A stretch of DNA of 64,000 nucleotides from Kiloniella sp. EL199. GTDB taxonomy: Bacteria; Pseudomonadota; Alphaproteobacteria; Kiloniellales; Kiloniellaceae. Each line of letters starts with the position of its first letter. The first letter of the stretch is position 1. Below are positions 44,343 through 53,887 of the stretch, in pieces. The notes below the pieces were generated by a model. It did not search any database, had not been told where the DNA came from, and worked only from the letters and a program-made list of their open reading frames with translations. Position numbers and translations under genes: made by a program. The stretch lies in assembly GCF_900313065.1 (NCBI RefSeq), contig NZ_OMPU01000010.1, positions 620,001 through 684,000 on the forward strand, in the 5' to 3' direction.

Positions 44343-44496
44343 TTATACCGTGTTTGGAACAAAAAGTGAACAAAAATAGAATATAGAATAAAATTCAACT
44401 TATGATGGTCGCAATGCGGCCTGATCCTAAACAAAAATTTTTCTGATGATTTGATGTGATCCAGATCAGTCACCTAGGATTTAAAAGAGGGGGTTT

Positions 44497-44742
44497 ATGA
44501 CCAAAAGAAATGATTGGCAAATTTATTACCGCCAAAAAATCAGCGAGATGGGCAATCTGATTCACTTGCCGAAAGTATTACCTCCGCGTTTTGAAAACCT
44601 CACCGGAAATACCAGTAACAGAGGAAAAGGTTGTAAAATGAAAGATCATAATCTGTCACAGAAGGCCGAGGAAAAAAGGCCTGTTATTTCCGGTTCTGCA
44701 TCAAAGATCTCTTCCTCTGGAATTGGTGATTCAAAAAAATGA
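44497..44742 (+). CDS. small protein, first gene of the phage-type operon
   Basis: An 81-residue basic, low-complexity protein with a serine-rich C-terminus; no family recognised. A good GAGGGGG ribosome-binding site precedes ATG 44497. Its place directly after the switch region suggests an early regulatory role. Confidence 0.5.
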   Translation: MTKRNDWQIYYRQKISEMGNLIHLPKVLPPRFENLTGNTSNRGKGCKMKDHNLSQKAEEKRPVISGSASKISSSGIGDSKK

Positions 44743-44859
44743 TTTCCTCTGAAGAGGAGTAAATCAGGCAATTTGATCAGCAAGATATCTTTATGCGTAT
44801 AAGCAAATTTTTGAATAAGACCCCGTGCAAAATTTTAATTGTAAGGAATAGATAATCTT

Positions 44860-45429
44860 ATGAAATATACACCCGCCGAAAACCTTCAGCCGGATTTGTC
44901 TATCGGATTTTCATTAATAGAAAAGAGGGGAGCAGAGAAACAAACTGACAAGAACAATAAATCAGATATAAAAATCCAGTTAACGCCAACACCCTATGCG
45001 GTCTTTAAAGCCCTCGCTGATGCACCCGGTCAGGAACTCTCATATGGAGATTTGAAAACCAACAGCGGTATGGCACAGGTGAACTCCTTTCCAAAGCATA
45101 TACAGGAACTGGTGGCAAAGGGTGTGATCCAGTGCCTTGGCCCACATCGTGATCGCTATGTGATCTTGCGCATTGATCCCGCGCGTGTTGAAAGGGTCAA
45201 ACGTTATGCCCGCAAGACCAGCCAGCATTCCCGTCCCGATAGCCAAAGCACTGCTAAGGAACGGAAATGCCTGTCTTGTCAAAAGACTTTCAAAAGCGAA
45301 TGGATCGGCATGCGGATCTGCGGTGATTGTAAATTGACCCCGGCCTGGCAGGATCCTGATAATCCCTACACCCCCGAAGGTGACACAGATGGTTCTGGTC
45401 TGTCCGATCTGACAACGGGGCTCTATTGA
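44860..45429 (+). CDS. winged-helix-like and zinc-ribbon protein of the phage module
   Basis: A 189-residue protein. Residues about 45-105 form a helix-turn-helix-like segment (LTPTPYAVFKALADAPGQEL, then VNSFPKHIQELVAKGVIQCL). A C-terminal zinc ribbon has the paired cysteines CLSCQKTF and RICGDC, a motif common in small phage and prophage DNA-binding proteins. Its stop overlaps the next start (TGATG), so the genes are coupled. Likely a regulator or replication accessory. Confidence 0.7.
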   Translation: MKYTPAENLQPDLSIGFSLIEKRGAEKQTDKNNKSDIKIQLTPTPYAVFKALADAPGQELSYGDLKTNSGMAQVNSFPKHIQELVAKGVIQCLGPHRDRYVILRIDPARVERVKRYARKTSQHSRPDSQSTAKERKCLSCQKTFKSEWIGMRICGDCKLTPAWQDPDNPYTPEGDTDGSGLSDLTTGLY

Positions 45430-46535
45430 TGGCGACAGGCAAACTTCCTTGGTTCAAGTTTTTTCCGACGGACTGGCGCGCGGATGTGGGCTTGAAGCTC
45501 TGTTCGCTTGCCGCGCGGGGGTTGTGGCTCGAGATGATTTGTATCATGCACGAGGCCGGGGGATATTTAGAAATCAATGGCAGCATCGTCACGACGTCTG
45601 CCCTTGCGTCTTTGTCTGGATCGACGCCTCAGGAAATCACCGCTTTATTAGGTGAGTTGGAAGAGGCCGGCGTTTTCAGCCGGGATCGCAAAGGTCGATT
45701 GTATTCGCGACGAATGTTGCGTGATTTGAAGAAATCCTCTTTGGCCCGAAGTAATGGGCGTAAAGGAGGGAACCCGTCACTTGTGTCTGCAAAAACTCTG
45801 AATGGTGAAACTAAAGCGCCAAGCCTTTCACCCAAAAGGAAAAAACAGACACGGGTTAAGCGAGATCAGGGCGAGGAACATAAGGTGCCAGATAAGACAG
45901 GCGATAAACCCCAGAGTCCAAAAGCCAGAGACCAGACTCTCCCCTTAACTCCCAAGGGAGTTAAGTCCCCTCATGATCCTGATGTGATCAAAGGCAAAGC
46001 CGTGGCAGAGCTGAAGTCGAAAGCAACAGAACCAACTGATGCGCGTTCTCAAGCCAATAGGCAACAGGCTAATCGGCGGGGCAGTCGCCTTGATACAGAC
46101 TGGGTGCCTGATCAACGGGATCAGGATTTTGCCCGCACCCGTGGAATAGAGGAAGAAGATATTGCCACAGAGGCCCTTAAATTCCGAAACTACTGGACCA
46201 GTCTTGGCGGGCGCAGAGCCTGCAAAATCGACTGGCATCGTACCTGGCAAAACTGGATCTTGCGTATCCAAACCGGAAACAGACCAGAAAAAGCCAAATC
46301 AAGTAACAATACCTTTGGCAACAACCCGTCTGGCTGCAAATCGACTGGTGGAAACTATTCGTCGGGGGCAGCGGGTTGCGGACAACGATCAGGCGGTCTT
46401 AACCTCGGTGAAATCGGTGTTCGGGTCCTCGGTCGGGCTGAAATACAGGACAATATTTCCCAGGGGCGGCGGCAGTCTGGACAGGTTGGAGGAAGTGATT
46501 TTTCCCCAGTCTATGACGAAGACGCAACAGATTGA
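45429..46535 (+). CDS. DUF1376/DnaT-like phage replication protein
   Basis: A 368-residue protein. The N-terminus (LPWFKFFPTDWRADVGLKLC) is a DUF1376-type opening, followed by a winged-helix segment. A basic linker leads to a DnaT-like segment (LDTDWVPDQRDQDFARTRGI, then FRNYWTSLGGRRACKIDWHR, WQNWILR), typical of phage replication initiators or helicase loaders. After this the frame continues 90 residues as glycine-rich sequence, while another frame of the same DNA also looks coding (46300-46535). ATG 45429 shares bases with the previous stop. Confidence 0.75.
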   Translation: MATGKLPWFKFFPTDWRADVGLKLCSLAARGLWLEMICIMHEAGGYLEINGSIVTTSALASLSGSTPQEITALLGELEEAGVFSRDRKGRLYSRRMLRDLKKSSLARSNGRKGGNPSLVSAKTLNGETKAPSLSPKRKKQTRVKRDQGEEHKVPDKTGDKPQSPKARDQTLPLTPKGVKSPHDPDVIKGKAVAELKSKATEPTDARSQANRQQANRRGSRLDTDWVPDQRDQDFARTRGIEEEDIATEALKFRNYWTSLGGRRACKIDWHRTWQNWILRIQTGNRPEKAKSSNNTFGNNPSGCKSTGGNYSSGAAGCGQRSGGLNLGEIGVRVLGRAEIQDNISQGRRQSGQVGGSDFSPVYDEDATD

Positions 46536-46947
46536 AGTCATGCGTATCCTGTCCTTGTCTCTGTCGCCTTTGCCTCGGGTAGAGATCATGCGCGAATTGT
46601 TGAAGCTGAAGGTCAAAACCAACAGCAGGAATATGGATGCGGCTTCACTGGAATTACAGCTAGAGGTATATGCGGATGAGTTAACCCGATTTCCCGCAGA
46701 CTGTGTGTTACAGGCCTTGCATGATGCAGGGCAGCAAAAATGGTGGCCGGACTGGGGGACACTTGAATCACTGCTGACACCGCTACAGAATCTGCGACAG
46801 CGTTTGTTAAGGGACTTGAAAGCCCGGGATAACCTGATCCCCCGGCGATGTGATAAGGAAAGGCTAAACAGTGAGGGACCAGAAGCATTGGAGGTCTTTT
46901 TAAAGGACTTGAAACAACCTCGTGAAGGCGAGGTCAAGGCTGAATAA
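46513..46947 (+). CDS. phage-module protein, helicase-loader-type partner (uncertain start)
   Basis: From ATG 46513 the product has 144 residues, mostly helical: SLELQLEVYADELTRFPADC, then LHDAGQQKWWPDWGTLESLL. The pattern of a helical domain with W-x-P-x-W-x-x-L is seen in phage proteins next to DnaT-like genes. The frame is open back to 46162, and the stretch LAANRLVETIRRGQRVADND upstream also looks protein-like, so the gene may start further left and overlap its neighbour in a second frame. Confidence 0.6.
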   Translation: MTKTQQIEVMRILSLSLSPLPRVEIMRELLKLKVKTNSRNMDAASLELQLEVYADELTRFPADCVLQALHDAGQQKWWPDWGTLESLLTPLQNLRQRLLRDLKARDNLIPRRCDKERLNSEGPEALEVFLKDLKQPREGEVKAE

Positions 46948-47043
46948 TCAATAACAAGACCAGGTAATCCCAAGAGAATAATCAGAGAGAACAGTCTCTG
47001 ATAAGGCAAAACGAAAGCAACAGTCAAAGGGACGATTTTGGAT

Positions 47044-47607
47044 ATGGGAAAGTCTATGGAAACGGCAAAATCAGAACGATCTACGGCGCATAACACCATT
47101 GAAGATAATACTATTGAAGAAAGTAAAGCTCATCCTGAACAGGATCAAAATAATCGGATACAGTCTGATACGACTACGACTGGGGAACGCTATAGGGGGG
47201 AAGCCCCAAGTTTGCTTGAACAGTTGTATGATCGTGATGTCCTTGGGCCAAAAGACAGTCGTGATCGCCGTGCAGAAAGACGTCGGGACAATGGTTTCTG
47301 GCTTATGGAACTTTATGAGTTCCTCTACCATTCAGAAGGCGTGGCCCGCTATGAACCCTTTTCAGGTGGGGCCAGGGGCTATGGCGCAGAAATGAGTGAT
47401 GAAGAAGCGGAGTTGCGTGCTCTGTACCACCGATATCTGCGTGGCTTGCCCGCTGTGGTTACCCAATCACTTCGTTTCCTGTGCAAAGACCAACAGATGC
47501 CACGGGTTCAAACTGTCCCTCTCGCCGAGTGTCTGGACCAATTGGACCAATGGCGTGCTAAAGAGCGTATTCAAAGGTGGGAGCGGAGCGAAAGACAGGG
47601 GAAATAA
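47044..47607 (+). CDS. phage-module protein of unknown function
   Basis: A 187-residue hydrophilic protein with no recognised domain. The middle has a charged helical stretch (KDSRDRRAERRRDNGFWLME) and a C-terminal tryptophan/arginine-rich end. In-frame starts at TTG 47038, ATG 47044 and ATG 47056. It is the last gene of the module before the 17-base tandem array. Confidence 0.5.
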   Translation: MGKSMETAKSERSTAHNTIEDNTIEESKAHPEQDQNNRIQSDTTTTGERYRGEAPSLLEQLYDRDVLGPKDSRDRRAERRRDNGFWLMELYEFLYHSEGVARYEPFSGGARGYGAEMSDEEAELRALYHRYLRGLPAVVTQSLRFLCKDQQMPRVQTVPLAECLDQLDQWRAKERIQRWERSERQGK

Positions 47608-47633
47608 TAAGAGTTCTTGTGTCTTTGTCCTAG

Positions 47634-47683
47634 ATTAACGGGTAACAGGGATTAACGGGTAACAGGGATTAACGGGCAACAGG
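47634..47683 (+). repeat. 17-base tandem array, three copies
   Basis: ATTAACGGGTAACAGGG occurs at 47634-47650 and 47651-47667, with a third slightly changed copy to 47683. The 13-base core ATTAACGGGTAAC also occurs at 40378-40390. Function unknown. Confidence 0.9.
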
Positions 47684-47756
47684 TTCCGGCGGCAGAAGCC
47701 GATAGGCAAAGAAGTTATGGTGTCAGTATCCCGTTCGCAGTGGTTTATGCCAGAAG

Positions 47757-48614
47757 CTATCGTTTCTGAAAACAGCAACTAACCGCGACGATGGCACGGC
47801 ACAGGGATTGATAAAGCTCGGGGGTCAGGCGGTCATAGTCTGCCTGATCTTCGGGGATGGAAAAAACAACATCATTCCATGATCCCATACCGCCAAAAAC
47901 CCAGCCACTATAAACAGCTGCCAGCAAGCGATGAGCTTCTTTGGGATAGGCTGCATAATAGGGGGGTCTCAATGTCGGGGACAGGGCTGTACCGGTTTTC
48001 CCTTCCAAAGCATCAATCGCCTTGTCAAAAACGGCCGGCCAGTTGTCATAACCCAATCGGCTGGCCAGCTTTGAAATTTTTTGTAATGTTTTGCCCAGTC
48101 GGGCGGTTTCCTGCGTAAGGTCTATGACTGGGCGGGGTGTTTCCTGATCGATTTTTTGGATGCACTTGTATCGAACTTGCCAGATATTTTGTTGTTTTAT
48201 TCTGTCTTCTTGCGGTGTCCAATCTGCCTGCCAATGTTCGGTGAACCCCGGCCCGGTGGTGATGAGAAACCAAGACTTTGTCGCGCCGGCAAAAGCGACA
48301 TTCATATGCTCTGGCTGGGTGTACTGATTTGCCTTTCTTTCGGTCAGTTTCTGAGATTGCCAAGCCAGCCACGCAGCTGAAACTTTCCGCTGGCTCAGGT
48401 CTTCGAGCCAGTCTGAAAGTCTGTTAAAGTAGATCTGTTCTTTGACGTTCCCATCACTTTGCTTTGAAATATCAGCAAAGATCAGATCTTCGGTATATCG
48501 AAGCCTTTTGGCCTGTACTGACGGCAACCCAAGAGATTCTGATCCGGCCACAGCTAAAGCCATAGCATTGGCGGCAGACGACAATAACAAAAGCTGATCA
48601 ATTTCTCCCTGCAT
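47757..48614 (-). CDS. protein of unknown function
   Basis: About 285 residues if translation starts at ATG 48614; the frame extends to 48716. The sequence is soluble and mixed, for example LLLLSSAANAMALAVAGSES near the start, WLAWQSQKL, a central TKSWFLITTGPGFTEHWQAD and a C-terminal AVYSGWVFGGMGSW segment. I cannot link it to a family. It is convergent with the phage module, separated from it by the tandem array, and could be a former cargo gene. Confidence 0.55.
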   Translation of the reverse strand: MQGEIDQLLLLSSAANAMALAVAGSESLGLPSVQAKRLRYTEDLIFADISKQSDGNVKEQIYFNRLSDWLEDLSQRKVSAAWLAWQSQKLTERKANQYTQPEHMNVAFAGATKSWFLITTGPGFTEHWQADWTPQEDRIKQQNIWQVRYKCIQKIDQETPRPVIDLTQETARLGKTLQKISKLASRLGYDNWPAVFDKAIDALEGKTGTALSPTLRPPYYAAYPKEAHRLLAAVYSGWVFGGMGSWNDVVFSIPEDQADYDRLTPELYQSLCRAIVAVSCCFQKR

Positions 48615-48919
48615 AGATGACTGTGCCTCTTTCTTGTTGGTTGGGAGTGAGAGCGTTTTTTTTATCTTCTTGTATACAGAAACAGTATTGAGACAGAAAA
48701 GAAGACGGGGAAACAAGAAAATAATTTATCTGTATCCCTGGTTGCAAAAATGACAGCTGTCACATTATTATTCGTGATCTGTGGGGGAAGTCCAATATCT
48801 TATTTTATATATATTTTACCTGTTTAGTTCTTCTCCTGTTCCTGTTGATCCTTTGTATCCGCAAGGTTGTTTGCATTCTGGTGGATATCTGAAACGGTAC
48901 ATATATAAAAAGGGCCAAA

Positions 48920-49918
48920 ATGAAACGTTTTTTTATTATTGTCGGCGGGCTTGCTCTTCTTGCTGCTGGGCTTGGTCCAGCCCTTCATACCTATTGGTCC
49001 CACTATTGGGGACCGGATATAGACGAGGCTGCGCTGGCATATGATATTGGCGATTATGAAACCGCGATGGATAATTATTTGCCATTTGCCGAAGGCGGAA
49101 CAGAGAAAAACAACCTTATTGCCATGTTCAATGTCGCCCTGATGTATGAAAAGGGACAGGGCGTGACACAGAATTATGATGACGCAGAAATGTGGTTTAC
49201 CCGTGCTGCTGAACTGGGCAATGTCGAAAGCCAAAACAAACTTGGCCATGCCTATGAATACGGCGACTGGGGGACAGAGGATTTTGATCGGGCGCTGTTG
49301 TTTTATGGCATGGCTGCGGATCAGGGGGATGTTTTTGCACAGGGCAGTCTGGCCCGGATGTATTTGAATAACCCAAAGGGCGATACTTTGCCCAAAGCGG
49401 TTAAATGGCTGCAAAAGGCTGTCGATGGTCGCGATGCATTTAGCGAAGCTGCTCTTGCCTACCTTTACGAAACAGGGAACGGTGTGCCCCTTAACCCGGA
49501 AAGAGCTTTTAACCTTTACCGACGCGCTGCGAAACAGAGTGTCCCTTTCGCCCAGAACAAACTTGCCAATATCTATCATGCTGGGGTTCTGGTGCCACAG
49601 GATTATAAACTTGCCCACAGGTATTTTACTTTTGCCGCCGAGCAACAGGATATCGATGCCCAGATAAACCTTGCGGAAATGTATGCCCGGGGCGAAGGAA
49701 TGCCCCGGGATCTTGTGAAAGCCTATATGTGGTTATCTGTTGCCAGTGCCTTACAAAATGCATCAGGACAAAATGCATCAGGGCCAAATCACTCGGAAAA
49801 GAAGCAATATGCGAAAGCCCTCTTGGCGAACGTCATGCAGGGAATGGCGTCTGATCAGATCGAAAAGGGAGATGCCCTTGTCGAAAAGTGCCTGAAGAAA
49901 ACTCTGATGCGATGTTGA
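48920..49918 (+). CDS. Sel1-like repeat protein, exported
   Basis: A 332-residue protein with a signal or anchor segment (FIIVGGLALLAAGLGPAL), an N-terminal cap DIGDYETAMDNYLPFAE, then about seven Sel1 repeats (for example AMFNVALMYEKGQGVTQNYD and AQINLAEMYARGEGMPRDLV). The C-terminal MASDQIEKGDALVEKCLKKT plus MRC is the tail shared by this family in the window. Sel1 proteins act as alpha-solenoid scaffolds for protein contacts. A 15-base tandem duplication (49753-49782) adds one QNASG unit. ATG 48920 follows AAGGG. Confidence 0.88.
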   Translation: MKRFFIIVGGLALLAAGLGPALHTYWSHYWGPDIDEAALAYDIGDYETAMDNYLPFAEGGTEKNNLIAMFNVALMYEKGQGVTQNYDDAEMWFTRAAELGNVESQNKLGHAYEYGDWGTEDFDRALLFYGMAADQGDVFAQGSLARMYLNNPKGDTLPKAVKWLQKAVDGRDAFSEAALAYLYETGNGVPLNPERAFNLYRRAAKQSVPFAQNKLANIYHAGVLVPQDYKLAHRYFTFAAEQQDIDAQINLAEMYARGEGMPRDLVKAYMWLSVASALQNASGQNASGPNHSEKKQYAKALLANVMQGMASDQIEKGDALVEKCLKKTLMRC

Positions 49919-50038
49919 TTTGATTTAGAGTTCCCGTTTGCTGTATGGCCCTTTTTTATCCTCACGGTTTGATTTTCATTGGGGCCTTACCGGTAAGTTT
50001 GTTCTCCTGTTACTTTTATTTTATTCCATAGGTTTCTC

Positions 50039-53000
50039 ATGATCCGGTTTTTACTTTTACCTCTGTTTGTTGCATTGATCGGGCTTGGTGTTTTTGTGTT
50101 GTTTACGCAAAACCCGGATGGTTTCGAAGCCTTTGAACAGGGGTCAGGGCACCGCCCGCGAAGCCCTGACCCCTGTTGCTGAAGAGGGATATGACGAGGC
50201 TCAGTATATTCTGGGACAAATCTATGAACAGGGACTGGGGGTGCCCAAAGACCCGGATATGGCCCGCGAGTGGTATCGGCTTGCGGCTGATCAGGGGCAT
50301 GAAGATGCTTTGCGCAAGCTGTCAGCAATCATTAATCAGGAACTTGGGCAAAATTCTGGCGAAAGCCCTACTGGTCGCCGGGCAATGCCATCTGAAAGTG
50401 CTGAAACCGAAAAGACGCAACCTGTTGAGAAAAACGACGTACAAGATGCGGGCAAAAATTCTGGCAAGGAAGACGGACAAAGTACTTGGGAGATGCTGGT
50501 ATCCCTGTTTGATAAAACGAACAGAGAGGGTGAAGAAACTACCGATACTTTGACGTCCCGTAAAAAAATAGACGAACCAACAGATGGAACCGTAACCCAG
50601 ACCCCAGAGGCTAACACAACGCTTGAAATGGTTGGATCTGTGATGGATGGAAGGCAGGCCTTTAAAAATCAGCTTTATGAAACAGCCCTTAAAATTCTTC
50701 TGCCTCACGCGATCAAGGGAAATGCCGAAGCTCAGTATCTGGTTGGGGAAATCTATCGCAAAGCCCTGGACGTCGAAGGGGATGAGAAAAAGGGATTGGC
50801 GTGGATTAGAAAAGCAGCCGAACAAGGCCATGCCGAGGCACAGTATTTGCTCGGGTTTATTATCGAAAACAGCTTTGGTGTTGAGTATGAAAACAACAAA
50901 AGCATCTACTGGTATCGAAAAGCAGCTGATCAAGGACACCCGAAAGCGAGATCTCGACTAACCTTTTCTTTATTAGGAGCAACATTTTTCGACGGTTATG
51001 CCTTCTTTACCGATGAGGTCAGAGGACACAAGGTATTTGAGGCTGAGAAATTTTTGCGAATAACTGAAATGGAGGAAAACTTCAACAATGCTGATCATCT
51101 GGCACAATTAGGTGATAGCGATGCTTTGGTTGAACTTGGTTATGCCTATTTGAAAGGGGAGGATAGGACACAAGATATTGCGTTGGCGTTGGAATACCTT
51201 GAAAAAGGTGCCCGGGATAATGACGATAAGGCTATTGAAATGCATCGTTTGGGGGAGCTTTACAGTAGAGGGAAGTCTGTACCACTGGATTTTGACAAGG
51301 CTGTTTTCTGGTACAAAAAGGCTTTTGATCTTGGCGTTGATTATGCCGGTCACGATCTTGGGGAATTATATCTTAACAGAACAGATATTCCCAATTATCA
51401 GGATGAAGCTTTCAAATGGTTTGAGAAGTCTGCCAGCGCGGGATTTGATCGTGCTCAATTCAAACTTGCCGAGCATTATTATCAGGATGATGAGAGCAGG
51501 GATCTTCAGGCTGCTTTTAAATGGGCCTATTTCGCCGCAGAGCAAGAAAATGCTGATGCGCAATATTTAGTGGCGAAACTTTATGAAGAAGGTGAGGGGA
51601 CTTCGAAAGATATTGCGCAGGCTGTTAGATGGTTTCGCCATGCAGTGAATAACGAAAGTAATTTGGCGAAGGTTGCTTTGTCCCAGATAACCGTTAAGTT
51701 TCCTGATCTGATTATGGATCCAATGGCACCTGAGACTTTGGAGCCGAAAGACTATTACAGGGAATATTATAGAGGGGTCGATGCTTATGAAAAATATCAT
51801 CGTGCGACAGCCAAGGATATATGGTTTCGCTTGGCATCAAAAGGCTATGTTCCTGCACAATTTCAGCTAAAAGAAAAATATCAAAACTGGGCTTATGATG
51901 AAGATTACGATCAAGTCGAATTATGGCTTAAAGAGGCTGCAGAGAGCGGCTACGCCCCGGCTCAGGAACAATATGCAAGTGATTTGGCTGTCTATTCATT
52001 TGAGGATGAAGGATTACAACAGATATATCACTGGTATAAGCGCGCTGCAGATCAGGGGTTAAACCGCTCTGTTGCCGAGGTTATTTCAGCCCATGTTTAT
52101 GGAAAGGGTGTTCCCAAAAATAATAAAAAAGCTCAGGATCTGACAATCCATTATGCGGAACAGGGATCTGAATATGCGCAGTTCCAGTTGGGCCATTGGT
52201 ATGAAAACGGCTTTCTGGTGGAAAAAGATCTGGATCAGGCCCGGAACTGGTACCAGAAATCTGCGGACCAGGGCTATTGGCTTGCCATAGAAGCAATGGA
52301 ACGGTTACAGGGCGCGCAATCGCAATCATCTGATACAACATCAGCTCAGCCCCCTGTTGAAACAATAGAACCCTTTGAGCTGACAGAGAAGGCCGCAAAA
52401 TCTCTTCCCCAAGAAGTCTCTGAAAAAAGAGAAGCCCCTGAAAAAAGAGAAGCCCCTGAAAAAAGAGACGCAGGGAAACAGAGAGAATCTTCTCAACAAG
52501 CAAAGGCCGAGAGTGATGCCGATAACGAGGCGAGTTATCGACTTATGTGGCTTTCATTTCGCATGGAGGACTATGAACTTGCGCTATCAACCGGTTTACC
52601 CCTTGCCAAAGCAGGTGATCTTGAGGCCCAAATCCTGATATCGCAAATCTATGCCCAAAAAAGCCCACCTGATCATGAGGAAGCATTCAAGTGGGCGTCC
52701 CGCGCAGCTGAATCTGGGGATGGGCACGCTTTGACTTTATTGGCGTCGCACTATCTTGCCGCGAAGGGCGTCGCACGGGATTTTGAAAAAGCCTATGAAC
52801 TGCACAAGTCTGCGGCCGCACAGAAAAATCCCCGAGCGCATCTGGGGTTAGCCATGCAATATTATCACGGTCTAGGGGTATCCCAAGATTACAAAGTGGC
52901 AGCAAAGTATTATGAAAAGGCTGCTGAGTTGGGGGAAACGGAAGCGTACATTTCATTAGCGGAAATGCACGAGAATGGTGATTTGGGTGCAAAGGATTTG

Positions 53001-53840
53001 TCTCGTGCCCGGCATTTTTATGAATTGGGTGCAAAGGCGGGAGATAAAGAAGCAGAAGCAAAGCTGGAAGAGTTGAAGGCAGTCTTATCCAGCCTTCCCA
53101 AACCCAAGAGAAAACCAGATAGCATTCCGGCGCGTCCGGTTCCAGAACAGCTTGCCAAACCAGAACCGCAGATAGAGAAACAGGGCAATGGCTCTTCGTC
53201 CTCTCTGGCCTCGTCCATGAAAAAATACATCGAACTCTATACTGCGGGTGACTATAGCCAAGCACTGGAGATGCTACATCCATTGGTCGAACAGAATGAT
53301 CCTCATGCTTTATATCTTGTGGCTGATATGTATATCAAAGGGTTGGGGGTCGAGCAGGACAGTAAACAGGCATTCCTTCTTTTGGAACATTCCGCGAAGT
53401 CAGGTTACGACAGAGCACAGGCTCAACTTGCCTTTCTTTACTTGACAGGGAAAGGGACCAGAAAAGATCTTGAAAAGGCGCATGGTTGGGCACTGAAATC
53501 TGCTGCTCAGGGGGATGCCATGGGGCAACAGGCCATGGGGCTTGTTCTTGAAGCAAAAGAACAGGATAAAGCAGGCATGAAAAAGGCTGTAAAATGGTTC
53601 AGGCTTTCGGCTGAACAGGGAAGGATTGAGGCTCAATCGCTGTTGGGCCTTGGGCTTATATCTCTTGAGCCTGAGGATGAGGAAGGGTGGATGTGGTCAC
53701 ATGTCGCAGCCCTTCAAGGGGACAAGTCTGCAAAGTTAATTATCGATAAAGCGAAAAAATATTTTTCTGAAAGTTTTTTTGCTCATATGGATGAGAAAGC
53801 TCGTAAGTGTATCAATCAGAATTACCAGAATTGTCAGTGA
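50039..53840 (+). CDS. giant Sel1-repeat protein, four modules, with apparent 5' frameshift
   Basis: The long frame from TTG 50085 gives 1251 residues, but its first ~20 are out of character. A different frame from ATG 50039, after AGGT, gives a clean signal peptide (IRFLLLPLFVALIGLGVFVL) that runs to FEAFEQG and would join the long frame if one G of GGGG at 50140-50143 were removed. The intact product would be about 1265 residues. It has about twenty Sel1 repeats in four modules, each starting with a cap such as AFKNQLYETALKILLPHA or MKKYIELYTAGDYSQALEML, separated by charged linkers, one with a triplicated 18-base unit (52419-52472) giving EKREAPEKREAP. Likely a periplasmic scaffold. Confidence 0.78.
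50138..50175. repeat. 13-base perfect inverted repeat at the frameshift site
   Basis: CAGGGGTCAGGGC (50138-50150) and GCCCTGACCCCTG (50163-50175) flank a 12-base loop. The apparent frameshift site (GGGG) is in the left arm. Confidence 0.85.
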
Positions 53841-53887
53841 TAGATACTTTGGGTTTTTTTATATCTTTGTTTGAGGACAAGCAGACA

